A stretch of DNA of 43,061 bases. It comes from Bacteroidaceae bacterium (GTDB taxonomy: Bacteria > Bacteroidota > Bacteroidia > Bacteroidales > Bacteroidaceae). Below the pieces are notes generated by a model. The model had not been told where the DNA came from. It did not search any database and was given only the letters and a program-made list of their open reading frames with translations. The position numbers and the translations under genes are program-made. Location of the stretch: assembly GCA_017469525.1 (NCBI GenBank), contig JAFUGG010000002.1, positions 1-43,061 on the forward strand. Direction: 5' to 3'. Numbering within the stretch: the first letter of the stretch is position 1; every line of letters begins with the position of its first letter. This document shows positions 31,634 through 40,076 of this stretch, piece by piece.

Positions 31634-32884
31634 TTACGCTTTGAGTATTGCTTCTGCAAGCAGGGCAAGTTGCTCTTCGTCGGCAGGCTTCATGCGCGAG
31701 CGGATGGTGACCATCGGTTCTGCTATCGTGCAGTCCTTCATGGCTTCTATCATCTCCTTCATGACGCGGCCTGCTGAGGGTGCCCAGCTGCCGTTCTCCA
31801 CGATGCCAAAGCGGCGCTTCTGATAGTTCTTTATCTGCAAGTGATAGAGGAAGTCGTGCATCACGGGGAAGACACCGCCGTCGTAGCTGGCTGCCATGAC
31901 CACAATCTTCGGATAGCGGAAAGCATCTTCTATGACTTCCGCCATGTCGTCGCGGCTGAGGTCGCTGACCACAACCTTTTTGGCGCCTTTCTCTCTGAGC
32001 AGTTCACCCATGCGCTCGGCAGCCTTTGCCGTACCGCCATGGATGCTGGCGTATGCCACGAGCACGCCTTCGCTCTCGGGTTCGTAACGACTCCAGATGT
32101 CATAAAGCCTTACTGCCTCAGTCAAAGCTTTGCCCGTGAGGACGGGACCATGAAGCGGGCATATGGCCTGTATGTCGAAGGCGGCAGCCTTCTTCAGTAC
32201 GTTCTGCACCTGCATGCCATACTTTCCGCAGATGTTGAAGTAGTAACGACGCGCCTCGCAAGCCCAGTCGCTATCGTCAGAGGTTAGAGGCAAGAGGTTA
32301 GTGGTTAGAGGATTGCTGGGGCTGCTTGTATTCTCTAACCTCTCACCTCTCACCTCTAACCCCTTCTCCTTAGACAGAGCTCCGAACTTGCCGAAGCCGT
32401 CAGCTGCAAAGAGAACTCTCTCTGTGCTCTCGTAACTCATTATCACTTCGGGCCAATGCACCATGGGAGCCGCGATGAAGTGGAGTGTGTGGCTGCCCAG
32501 GGAGAGCGTGTCGCCTTCCTTGACGGTGATGACACGACCGTCGAATGGGAAGCCATGCCAGAAGTTAGGGAGCATCTTCAAAGCCTGAGCGCTGCAGACA
32601 AGCTGCAGTTCAGGATATGCTTCGAGCACCTCTGCGATGAGCGAAGCGTGGTCGGGCTCCATATGATGCGCCACGAGATAGTCAGGCTTACGGCCAGCAA
32701 GGGCTGCTGTGAGGTTTGCCTTCCACTCGTCACCTTTGCGGCGGTCGGCAGTGTCCATAATGGCAATCTTCTCATCCTCGATGAGATAGGAGTTATAGCT
32801 CATGCCTTCCGGCACAACGTATTGACTTTCGAAAAGGTCGATGTCGAGGTCATCGACACCAATGTACTTAATGGAATTCATCAT
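31634..32884 (-). CDS. fprA: A-type flavoprotein / flavodiiron protein, carrying an in-frame repeat insert
   Basis: A 416-residue cytoplasmic enzyme that reduces O2 to water or NO to N2O, protecting anaerobes. The N-terminal metallo-beta-lactamase domain has the di-iron motif H74-x-E76-x-D78-H79 (HHMEPDHA), with later ligands in APMVHWPE, ADGFG and CPLHGPVL. The C-terminal flavodoxin domain (about 275-416) has the FMN loop YASIHGGTAKAA. There is no rubredoxin or reductase domain. Residues about 175-202 (KGLEVRGERLENTSSPSNPL...) are encoded by GGTTAGAG-type inverted repeats, inserted between FGKFGAL and DDSDWACEARR, which are normally close together. Two Met codons (32884, 32881) are possible starts. 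It is last in topA-aroK-speA-fprA. Confidence 0.92.
   Translation of the reverse strand: MMNSIKYIGVDDLDIDLFESQYVVPEGMSYNSYLIEDEKIAIMDTADRRKGDEWKANLTAALAGRKPDYLVAHHMEPDHASLIAEVLEAYPELQLVCSAQALKMLPNFWHGFPFDGRVITVKEGDTLSLGSHTLHFIAAPMVHWPEVIMSYESTERVLFAADGFGKFGALSKEKGLEVRGERLENTSSPSNPLTTNLLPLTSDDSDWACEARRYYFNICGKYGMQVQNVLKKAAAFDIQAICPLHGPVLTGKALTEAVRLYDIWSRYEPESEGVLVAYASIHGGTAKAAERMGELLREKGAKKVVVSDLSRDDMAEVIEDAFRYPKIVVMAASYDGGVFPVMHDFLYHLQIKNYQKRRFGIVENGSWAPSAGRVMKEMIEAMKDCTIAEPMVTIRSRMKPADEEQLALLAEAILKA
32281..32363. repeat. In-frame GGTTAGAG-type inverted tandem repeats inside fprA
   Basis: Left AGGTTAGAGG...GGTTAGTGGTTAGAGG and right TCTCTAACCTCTCACCTCTC are arms of degenerate 7-mers around a GCTGGGGCTGC centre. 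It is homologous to the intergenic copy at 32887-32988, including the border TATTCTCTAACC. The frame is kept. Confidence 0.88.
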
Positions 32885-32886
32885 TT

Positions 32887-32988
32887 AGTGGTTAGAGGTT
32901 AGTGGTTAGAGGTTAGAGGAATGCTTTGGCAGCAGAAGCAGGGGCAGAAGGTATTCTCTAACCCCTAACCTCTTACCTCTAACCCCCG
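32887..32988. repeat. Intergenic GGTTAGAG-type inverted tandem-repeat element between speA and fprA
   Basis: The left arm (32887-32920) has five tandem 7-mers of GGTTAGA/GGTTAGT; the right arm (32954-32987) has CTAACCC/CTAACCT in the opposite sense. The centre holds GGCAGCAGAAGCAGGGGCAG. It is the presumed relative of the copy inside fprA, 520 bp away. Confidence 0.88.
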
Positions 32989-32995
32989 AAATAAT

Positions 32996-34888
32996 CTATT
33001 CCAGATAGGTGTACCCATACAGGCCGGCACGGTAGTTGCTGATGAACTCCTTGCCTTCGCTCTGGGTAATCTTGCCGTCCTTGACAGCCTTGCTCACCCA
33101 AATCTCAAGGCGGCGCACGAGTTTCTTCGGGTCGTACTGAACGTATTCCAGCACGTCGGCAACCGTCTCGCCGTCGATGAACTGCTCTATGGTGTAGTCG
33201 TCCTTGTCGACGCTGATGTGTACGGCATTCGTATCGCCAAAGAGGTTGTGCATGTTGCCCAGTATCTCCTGATAAGCGCCAACAAGGAAGACACCTATAT
33301 AATAATGTTCGCCTTGACGGACGGGATGCAGAGGGATGTAGTTCGTCTGCTGTCCGCCATTGACGTATGCTGAAATCTTGCCGTCGCTGTCGCAGGTGAT
33401 GTCTTGCAGGGTCGCGCTTCTCGTAGGCTGCTCCTCCAGACGTGCAATCGGCATGATGGGGAAGAGCTGGTCGATGCCCCACGAGTCGGGCATGCTTTGG
33501 AAGAGCGAGAAGTTGCAGAAGTATTTGTCGGCCATCTGCTTGTCGAGGTTGCGGAGCTCGTCGGGCACATGCTTCTGATGATGTGCCAGCTCTGCCACCT
33601 CATGACTGATGGCCCAATATAATGACTCAATCTGTGCGCGTGTCTTGAGGTCGATGATGCCGTGACGGAAGAGGTCGAGAGCCTCCTCACGAATGTCCTC
33701 AGCATCGTGCCAGTCCTCGAGAAGCGAGCGAGATGAAAGCTTGTCCCAAATCTCTGTCAGGTCGTGCACAAGCTTGTGGTCGTCGGGTCCCGGCTCAAAG
33801 TCCTCGGGCATCTGAGGAGCCGAGACGCTCTCCAATACGTCAATGATGAGGACGCTGTGGTGCGCCGTTAGTGAACGACCACCTTCCGTGATGAGGTTGG
33901 GGTGGGGAATGTCGTTCTTGTTGGCTGCCTCGACGAACGTGTAGATGCAGTCGTTGACATATTCCTGAATGCTGTAGTTGACGCTGCTCTCGCTGTTGCT
34001 GCTGCGGGTGCCGTCGTAATCGACACCAAGGCCGCCGCCGCAATCCACGAACTTGATGTCGAAGCCCATCGAGTGGAGCTGCACATAATACTGTGCTGCC
34101 TCACGAAGAGCTGTGCTGATGCGACGTATCTTGTTGATTTGGCTACCGATGTGGAAATGGATGAGGCGCAGGCAGTCGCGCAGTCCCAGTTCGTCGAGCA
34201 TCTGCAAAGCCATCAAAAGCTCGGAGGAGTTTAGTCCGAACTTCGAGGCGTCGCCACCGCTCTCGCTCCACTTGCCGCTGCCGTTGCTGGCCAGCTTGAT
34301 GCGGATGCCCAAGTTGGGATGTACGCCGAGCTTCTTTGCTGTCTCTGCAATGACAGCCAGCTCGGGCAGTTTCTCAATGACGAGGAAGACGCGCTTGCCC
34401 ATCTTCTGTGCCAAGAGTGCCAGCTCGATGAAGTTCTGGTCCTTGTGGCCGTTGCAGATGATGAGGCTGTCGCTGTCCATGTTGGTGGCGAGGACGGCAT
34501 GAAGCTCTGGCTTCGAGCCAGCTTCCAGTCCGAGGTTGTAACGCTTGCCATGACTGATGATTTCCTCCACGACGGGGCGCATCTGGTTGACCTTGATGGG
34601 GAAGATGATGAAGTGCTCGCCCTTGTAGTCATACTCCTTCGTGGCTTTGCGGAAGCATTCGTCTGTCTTCTCGATGCGGTTGTCCAGTATGTCGGGGAAG
34701 CGGAGCAAGACGGGAGCCGTCACATGGCGACTTGCCAGATGGTCCACGACTTCCTTGAGGTCCACTTGCACACTGTTCTTCTTGGGCGTGACATAGACGT
34801 GTCCCTTCTCGTTGATGCCGAAGTAATTGACTCCCCAGCCTTTGATGTTGTAGAGCTCCTCGGAGTCTTCAATACGCCACTTTTTCAT
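32996..34888 (-). CDS. speA: Biosynthetic arginine decarboxylase
   Basis: A 630-residue PLP enzyme (fold III) converting arginine to agmatine, the first step of the agmatine route to putrescine and spermidine. The Schiff-base lysine is K99 (IIFPIKVNQMRPVVEEI). VDCGGGLGVDYDG binds the cofactor phosphate, and ITEGGRSLTAHHS and SMPDSWGIDQLFPIMPI are typical of SpeA. Length fits the biosynthetic family (about 630-660). It starts at 34888 (MKKWRIEDSEELYNI). It lies between aroK and fprA on the same strand, separated from each by repeat elements of 110-190 bp, which may weaken or modify co-transcription. Confidence 0.96.
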   Translation of the reverse strand: MKKWRIEDSEELYNIKGWGVNYFGINEKGHVYVTPKKNSVQVDLKEVVDHLASRHVTAPVLLRFPDILDNRIEKTDECFRKATKEYDYKGEHFIIFPIKVNQMRPVVEEIISHGKRYNLGLEAGSKPELHAVLATNMDSDSLIICNGHKDQNFIELALLAQKMGKRVFLVIEKLPELAVIAETAKKLGVHPNLGIRIKLASNGSGKWSESGGDASKFGLNSSELLMALQMLDELGLRDCLRLIHFHIGSQINKIRRISTALREAAQYYVQLHSMGFDIKFVDCGGGLGVDYDGTRSSNSESSVNYSIQEYVNDCIYTFVEAANKNDIPHPNLITEGGRSLTAHHSVLIIDVLESVSAPQMPEDFEPGPDDHKLVHDLTEIWDKLSSRSLLEDWHDAEDIREEALDLFRHGIIDLKTRAQIESLYWAISHEVAELAHHQKHVPDELRNLDKQMADKYFCNFSLFQSMPDSWGIDQLFPIMPIARLEEQPTRSATLQDITCDSDGKISAYVNGGQQTNYIPLHPVRQGEHYYIGVFLVGAYQEILGNMHNLFGDTNAVHISVDKDDYTIEQFIDGETVADVLEYVQYDPKKLVRRLEIWVSKAVKDGKITQSEGKEFISNYRAGLYGYTYLE

Positions 34889-34899
34889 TTCTTTTATAA

Positions 34900-35067
34900 T
34901 TAAAGGAGTTAAAAGGGAAGTTATAAAAGGGAGTTAAACTGGCTTTGCAAGCAGGAAGTAAAGCACTTCGTGCTGGACGATACAGTTATCGACAAGAAAA
35001 CTATCGTCCATTTTAACTTCCATTTTAACTTCCATGAGCGAAGCGAATTAACTTCCATTTTAACTTC
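34900..35067. repeat. AGTTAAAGG-type inverted tandem-repeat element, copy 2
   Basis: The left arm (34900-34938) has TTAAAGGAG/TTAAAAGGG/GGGAGTTAAA units; the right arm (35006-35067) has CATTTTAACTTC in tandem, broken by GAGCGAAGCGAA. The inner borders GGACGATACAG and CTATCGTCC match copy 1 (8791-8920). It fills the gap between aroK and speA. Confidence 0.8.
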
Positions 35068-35079
35068 AGATACTCTTTG

Positions 35080-35607
35080 TTATAGTCCCAATTTCTCTCG
35101 GATGAGGCGGACGCTGGTCTGCAACTTGTCGTAGTTGTCAAGCAGTGTCACGTCGATGATGTGCTGTGCCTTGAGGTAGAAGGGTTCGCGCTGTTCGAGC
35201 GAAGTGCGGATGTAGTCGAGCAGTTCCTCTTCGCTCTTGCCTTTGAGGAGCGGACGTTCCACCTTGCGCATCTTCAGGTGCTGTGCCAGCACTTCGGGCG
35301 TTGCCTTCAGATAGACGCTTTCGCCCACGCTGCGTATGTAGTCCATGTTGTCGAAGAAGCATGGCGTACCGCCTCCGCAGCTGAGCACGATGTCCTCGAA
35401 CTCTGCCACTTCGCGCAGCATGGCTGCCTCCATCTGGCGGAAGCCGTCTTCGCCTCTCTCGGCAAAGATTTGTGCCACGGTGCGATGGTAGCGTGTCTCG
35501 ATGTACCAGTCGAGGTCGTAGAAGGTGCGACCGAGGGCCTGGGCAAGTTGTTTTCCGACGGTTGTCTTGCCGGAACCCATATAACCGACTAAGATGATGC
35601 TTTTCAT
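35080..35607 (-). CDS. aroK: Shikimate kinase
   Basis: A 175-residue enzyme phosphorylating shikimate in the aromatic amino acid pathway. Walker A is VGYMGSGKTTVGK (residues 7-19), the shikimate-binding segment is YDLDWYIE, the glycine-rich shikimate site is SCGGGTPC, and the lid arginine is in RPLLKG. The start at 35607 is chosen because the protein begins there with the conserved MKSIILVGYMGSGK. The ATG overlaps the topA stop codon in ATGA, indicating translational coupling. An upstream extension to 35679 would run deep into topA. Confidence 0.95.
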   Translation of the reverse strand: MKSIILVGYMGSGKTTVGKQLAQALGRTFYDLDWYIETRYHRTVAQIFAERGEDGFRQMEAAMLREVAEFEDIVLSCGGGTPCFFDNMDYIRSVGESVYLKATPEVLAQHLKMRKVERPLLKGKSEEELLDYIRTSLEQREPFYLKAQHIIDVTLLDNYDKLQTSVRLIREKLGL

Positions 35608-37949
35608 TTGCGTGTGAATCGGCGCCGTGCGGGTTTGGAGGCGACCCTGTCGCTCTGTTCCTCGATGATTTGCATGCACTCCTCGTAGGTCAGGTTTTTA
35701 GTGCGTTCGTGCATGTTCTTGGGGAGGCGGTAGTTGTTGCCTTTGTAGCTGATGTATGGGCCGTAGCGTCCGTTGAGCACTTCCAGCTCGGCATCTTCCT
35801 CGAAGGTCTTGAGGTGGCGCTCAGCTTCTTCCTGATGCTTGCGATGCATCATGATGACGGCTTGCTCGAAGGTCACTTCCATCGGGTCTGTGCCTTTGGG
35901 AATGGAGACGTACGAGCCTTTGTGGGCAACATAGGGACCGAACTTGCCTGCACCGATGGTGATGGGTTCGCCTTCGTATGTGCCGAGCTTGCGTGGCAGC
36001 TGGAAGAGCTCGAGGGCTTCTTCGAGGGTGATGGTCTCGAGCTTCTGTCCTGCATTGAGCTGGGCGAAGCGAGGCTTTTGCCCGTCTTCGTTGTTGCCCA
36101 TCTGGACGACGGGACCGAAGCGACCTATCTTCACTGTGACGGGAGCTCCCGTCTTGGGGTCGTTGCCCAGCAGACGTTCGCCGACCTTGTGTTCCGTATG
36201 TGTGTTGACTGACTTCTCCACGAGTGGTTCGAAGCCTTGATAGAAGTTCTTGACGACGCCTTCCCATGCCATCTTGCCTTCGGCTATCTCGTCGAACTCC
36301 TTTTCGATGTCGGCCGTGAAGTTGTAGTCCATGATTTCGGGGAAGTTCTCGATGAGGTAGTCGTTCACCACGATGCCCGTGTCGGTGGGGAGAAGTTTGC
36401 CGCGTTCCTGTCCGACGATGGTCGTGTGCGAAGCTTGTGTCAGCTTGTCGCCCTTCAGGGTAAGGGTCTGGTATTCGCGCTCTTCGCCTGGCTTGTCGCC
36501 TTTCTCCACGTATTCGCGTTGCTGAATGGTGGTGATGGTGGTGGCGTATGTGCTGGGGCGTCCGATGCCGAGCTCTTCGAGCTTGCGCACGAGGCTGGCT
36601 TCGTTGTAGCGTACGGGACGTTGCGAGAAGCGTTGCGTGGCAACGATTTGTTCGCGGCTCAGCGTCTCGCCCTTCTTCATGACGGGCAGTGTGCTGAGGT
36701 TGTCGTTGTCGCCGTCGCTTTCCAAGTTGATTTCGCCGTTGGCGTCGCTATAGATGCGAAGGAAGCCGTCGAACTTCACTACCTCGCCCTCGGCCACGAA
36801 GGTCTCTTCCTTACCGCCAATGCTGATAGTCACTTGTGTGTGCTCCAGTTCTGCATCGGCCATTTGGCTGGCGATGGTACGCTTCCAGATGAGGTCGTAG
36901 AGGCGGCGCTCCTGCTGATTGCCTTCGATTTGCTGCTGGTCCATGTAGGTGGGACGGATGGCTTCGTGAGCCTCCTGTGCGCCCTTCGAGCTGGTGTGGT
37001 ACTGGCGTGTCTTGACGTACTGCTCGCCCATCTGCTCTGCGATGACCTTCTTACTGGCGCCGAGGCAGAGTTTGCTCAGGTTGACGCTGTCGGTACGCAT
37101 GTAGGTGATGCGACCGCTTTCGTAGAGGTGCTGTGCCACCATCATGGTCTGCGCCACGGTGAAGCCGAGCTTGTGGGCTGCTTCCTGTTGCAGCGTGCTG
37201 GTGGTGAACGGAGGCGCGGGGGTGCGCTTCACGGGCTTCGTCTGTATGTCCTCGACGGTGAACGTGCAGTCCTTCACGCTCTCGAGGAAGGCCTTCGCCT
37301 CGTCCTCTGTCGCGAAGCGGCGGCTCAGCACCGCCTTCACGTCGCTGCCGTCGGCATTCTTGAAGAGGGCTGTCACACGGTAGTTCTCCTCGCACTTGAA
37401 GTTTTCTATCTCGCGTTCACGCTCCACGATGAGGCGGACGGCTACGCTCTGCACGCGGCCTGCCGAGAGGCTGGGCTTCACCTTGCGCCAGAGCACGGGG
37501 CTGAGCTTGAAGCCCACGATGCGGTCGAGCACGCGACGCGCCTGCTGGGCATTGACCAGGTTGAGGTCGATCTGACGCGGATGCTCTATGGCGTCAAGGA
37601 TGGCGGGCTTCGTAATCTCGTGGAACACGATGCGGCGCGTCGTCTCGGGTTTCAGGCCGAGCACTTCGTAGAGGTGCCAGCTGATGGCTTCTCCCTCGCG
37701 GTCTTCATCGGATGCCAGCCAGACCATCTTGGCTTGCTCCGCCTGCAGCTTCAGTTGAGCCACCACCTTCGCCTTGTCTGAAGGTACCTCGTATTGCGGC
37801 GCAAACGTCTTCTCGTCCACGCTGAACGACCGCTTCTTCAGGTCGCGGATGTGTCCGTAGCTGGACATCACCTTGTATTTGTCACCCAGAAACTTCTCTA
37901 TCGTCTTAGCCTTCGCCGGGCTCTCCACAATTACCAGATTATCTTTCAT
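35604..37949 (-). CDS. topA: DNA topoisomerase I (type IA)
   Basis: A 781-residue enzyme that relaxes negative supercoils. The TOPRIM domain has the acidic triad context (VIVESPAKAKTIEKFLG; LASDEDREGEAISWH). The catalytic tyrosine is Y283 (SGRITYMRTDSVNLS). The C-terminal third has three or more copies of the topoisomerase C-terminal repeat (GRFGPVVQMG, GKFGPYVAHKG, GRYGPYISYKG) instead of the four-Cys zinc fingers of E. coli TopA, as usual in Bacteroidetes. It is the first gene of topA-aroK-speA-fprA, and its ~120-nt leader holds a long 9-mer inverted repeat. Confidence 0.97.
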   Translation of the reverse strand: MKDNLVIVESPAKAKTIEKFLGDKYKVMSSYGHIRDLKKRSFSVDEKTFAPQYEVPSDKAKVVAQLKLQAEQAKMVWLASDEDREGEAISWHLYEVLGLKPETTRRIVFHEITKPAILDAIEHPRQIDLNLVNAQQARRVLDRIVGFKLSPVLWRKVKPSLSAGRVQSVAVRLIVEREREIENFKCEENYRVTALFKNADGSDVKAVLSRRFATEDEAKAFLESVKDCTFTVEDIQTKPVKRTPAPPFTTSTLQQEAAHKLGFTVAQTMMVAQHLYESGRITYMRTDSVNLSKLCLGASKKVIAEQMGEQYVKTRQYHTSSKGAQEAHEAIRPTYMDQQQIEGNQQERRLYDLIWKRTIASQMADAELEHTQVTISIGGKEETFVAEGEVVKFDGFLRIYSDANGEINLESDGDNDNLSTLPVMKKGETLSREQIVATQRFSQRPVRYNEASLVRKLEELGIGRPSTYATTITTIQQREYVEKGDKPGEEREYQTLTLKGDKLTQASHTTIVGQERGKLLPTDTGIVVNDYLIENFPEIMDYNFTADIEKEFDEIAEGKMAWEGVVKNFYQGFEPLVEKSVNTHTEHKVGERLLGNDPKTGAPVTVKIGRFGPVVQMGNNEDGQKPRFAQLNAGQKLETITLEEALELFQLPRKLGTYEGEPITIGAGKFGPYVAHKGSYVSIPKGTDPMEVTFEQAVIMMHRKHQEEAERHLKTFEEDAELEVLNGRYGPYISYKGNNYRLPKNMHERTKNLTYEECMQIIEEQSDRVASKPARRRFTRK

Positions 37950-37956
37950 TGTTTTT

Positions 37957-38060
37957 GTCGTTTAGTCGTTTAGTCGTTTGGTCGTTTGGTAAAGTTGCCG
38001 CTGACCATTACAGGTAATTAGAACCTAAACGACCAAACGACCAATCTGCCAAACGACCAA
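37957..38060. repeat. Inverted tandem GTCGTTTGG 9-mers in the topA leader
   Basis: The left arm (37957-37990) is four tandem 9-mers of GTCGTTTAG/GTCGTTTGG. The right arm (38023-38060) has ACGACCAAACGACCAA, the inverse. Both lie between the topA promoter (38070-38077) and start codon (37949), so the transcript can form a long hairpin just before the ribosome-binding region. Confidence 0.9.
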
Positions 38061-38069
38061 TTCCGGCTG

Positions 38070-38077
38070 CAAAGGTA
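38070..38077 (-). promoter_or_regulatory. -7 box of the topA operon
   Basis: TACCTTTG on the minus strand followed by CA, about 120 bp upstream of the topA start. It implies a long leader containing the 9-mer hairpin. Confidence 0.75.
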
Positions 38078-38240
38078 AGGCTTTTTTTCTAATTTACACA
38101 TTATATATATAGAAAAATGTACTTTCCCCTAAAATTCTTCATTCTTCGCCACACATTATATATATATTTATTATGTACTGCGTGCGCACGTACGCGGGCG
38201 TGTAGGGTTGGTGAGGGTGAAGAGGATGAAGTAAGGGCAT

Positions 38241-38273
38241 AAAAATATGCGCCTGAAAGAATCAGACGCATAT
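38241..38273 (-). terminator. Rho-independent terminator of the fimbrillin-like/LRR gene
   Basis: On the minus strand ATATGCGTCTG and CAGGCGCATAT form a stem (one mismatch) followed by a T run, 23 bp after the stop codon at 38296. The stretch 38078-38240 otherwise holds only AT-rich TATATATA tracts. Confidence 0.85.
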
Positions 38274-38295
38274 GGATTTGAGGGGAGGTTCAACT

Positions 38296-39837
38296 TTACT
38301 CTTCCACGACTGTCCAGCCATCGGGGATGCCGCTGGCGCCTGTGGGCCAGGTTACACCTGCTTTCTTGGTGAAGGTGCCTGTGGAGGGTACGCCATTGAG
38401 CCAAGTTTCAGTACAATTCGATACCGAAAGATCAGTGGCAAGGCACTTCACGCTGTTCAAACGGCTGCAATTTTTGAACATGTCCCTGTAGCTCCATCGG
38501 CCCGGCGCGGTAGCGGGTAGGTCGGGAGCTTTAGTCAAGTTGTTGCATCCATCGAACATGCCCCAGTAGCAACCATAGGGTATTGTTGTAGCGGGCAGAT
38601 CGGGAGCTTCAGTCAGGCCGGAGCAATTGGCGAACATGTAATTGTAGCATAATTGTTGTAGCGTTGTGGCGGGCAGCACTAGCTTCTTTGTCGGATGGTT
38701 CTTGAGTCGAGTACAATATCTAAATAAATAGGCGAAGTGTCTACCATTATTGCCGGTTAATATGGTGAGGTCGACGAAGGACGTAGAACTGATCAAGCTC
38801 ATGATATTGCCATAGATATAGCAATTCCCTGAGAAGGTAAAAGGACTAGAAACTGTTTCAGCATAATACGTCGAATTATCACCATAGAAGCAAACCTTCT
38901 GGCCAGCTGTCAGGGTGGGTGTCGTACCTGTCGAGCTAGCAGCTATCTCGACACGCTCGCCGCCGTCGATGCTATAATAGACCGAACCTGAGACCCTGTT
39001 CGCAAAAGATATGGTGCCAGAGTTGATGGCCTCGAAGGTTAGCGGTATGGCAGAGGCGGCAAAGGTCGTTGTGAACGTGGGCTGATAGAACATGCCGGCT
39101 TGCATGTGTGCGTTGGATGTTTTTTCATAGGCGTCGCCATTGCTTCTCGTCACAAGAAATTTCATGCTGTTGTTCGATGGCTTCATTGCTACATAGACTG
39201 CGGGCTGAGCAGAGGGCGTGGTGACGGTAATCACCTCGGTTGTGGAGAGGTCGGTAATGGTAACCTTTTTGATGTCGTTGATGGCTTGGTCGCTCTCGTC
39301 CTTGAACTGGAGCTTGCAGATGGCGAACTGGTTCTCGAATGTGACGGTGCCGTTGGGCTGAGCTTTGTTGCCGTCAACAACGAGTGTGCCGTTGGCGGTA
39401 GCGATGTCGAGCGTGCTGCTCAGTGTGGCGAGCGTGCCGTCCTGAGAGCTGAGTACGTCGCCACGCAATCCGTTGCCGTCGGCAGCCGAAGCGGGATAGA
39501 TGTAGATGACCGGCTGATTGTTAGGCGTTCCTGCGGGGAGCGTGGCGGTTACGGTAGCACTTCCGTCCGCATCCACTTCGGTAACTGTGGCCGTGTACTT
39601 GTCGCCGCCGAAGACGATGGCAATCTCTTCGCCCTGTTGCCAGGAAGCCTTGAGCGTGCCGTCGCCCGGGTCGCTGAGGGCACGGCTGGTGCCGTTCTTC
39701 ACGCCGAAGGTGGCGGTGAAAGTGATGCCATCCGAGACGGGTTGCACAGACTCGGGTTTAACGATTTCATTGTCGTTGCTGCACGCCCAGGCCATCGCCA
39801 AAAGCAACAACGTGCCAAGATACTTAATGTTTTTCAT
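38296..39837 (-). CDS. Fimbrillin-like lipoprotein with C-terminal BspA-type leucine-rich repeats
   Basis: A 513-residue lipoprotein (C19 in LLLLAMAWACSND). Residues about 38-270 resemble the fimbrillin-like N-terminal fold of Bacteroidales surface proteins (ITFTATFG..SRALSDP..LKASWQQGEEIAIVFGGDKY; later FENQFAICKLQFK). Residues about 390-480 contain leucine-rich repeats of the BspA-like/DUF285 style with the recurring unit MFANCSGLTEAPDLPATTIP, seen at least three times. Such repeats bind host or bacterial surface proteins. It is probably exposed on the outer membrane as an adhesin. It has its own terminator; a clear -7 box was not found. The small glycine-rich protein gene lies upstream on the same strand. 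Confidence 0.85.
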   Translation of the reverse strand: MKNIKYLGTLLLLAMAWACSNDNEIVKPESVQPVSDGITFTATFGVKNGTSRALSDPGDGTLKASWQQGEEIAIVFGGDKYTATVTEVDADGSATVTATLPAGTPNNQPVIYIYPASAADGNGLRGDVLSSQDGTLATLSSTLDIATANGTLVVDGNKAQPNGTVTFENQFAICKLQFKDESDQAINDIKKVTITDLSTTEVITVTTPSAQPAVYVAMKPSNNSMKFLVTRSNGDAYEKTSNAHMQAGMFYQPTFTTTFAASAIPLTFEAINSGTISFANRVSGSVYYSIDGGERVEIAASSTGTTPTLTAGQKVCFYGDNSTYYAETVSSPFTFSGNCYIYGNIMSLISSTSFVDLTILTGNNGRHFAYLFRYCTRLKNHPTKKLVLPATTLQQLCYNYMFANCSGLTEAPDLPATTIPYGCYWGMFDGCNNLTKAPDLPATAPGRWSYRDMFKNCSRLNSVKCLATDLSVSNCTETWLNGVPSTGTFTKKAGVTWPTGASGIPDGWTVVEE

Positions 39838-39880
39838 TGTCTATAATGTTTAATTTAAATTTCAGATGTTATGTTTTTAT

Positions 39881-40034
39881 GGGAGTTAAAGAAGTTAAAG
39901 AAGTTAGCGAGCTTGCTCGCTTGGGGAAGTTAAAGGACAATAGCTTTTGCAGCCGAATATTGGGCTGAATGCAAACCGCATCCCAAGGTATCGTCCTTTA
40001 ACTTCTTTAACTTCATTAACTTCATTAACTCCCG
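39881..40034. repeat. AGTTAAAGG-type inverted tandem-repeat element, copy 3
   Basis: The left arm has GAGTTAAAGAAGTTAAAGAAG with an embedded palindrome AGCGAGCTTGCTCGCT; the right arm (39991-40034) has CCTTTAACTTC/TTTAACTTC/ATTAACTTC in tandem. The inner borders GGACAATAG and GGTATCGTCC are those of copy 1 in the reverse orientation. It separates the glycine-rich protein gene from the fimbrillin-like gene. Confidence 0.82.
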
Positions 40035-40076
40035 AAAGTTGAATGTTTAATATTTCATTTTGTCGGCAGGGCGCAA

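Noticed and set aside
31386..31823. A 145-codon plus frame across the composite hairpins and the fprA 3' end
   Set aside because: It reads the hairpins as repeated FGRICNP/FQIR peptides and overlaps fprA on the other strand; no protein features.
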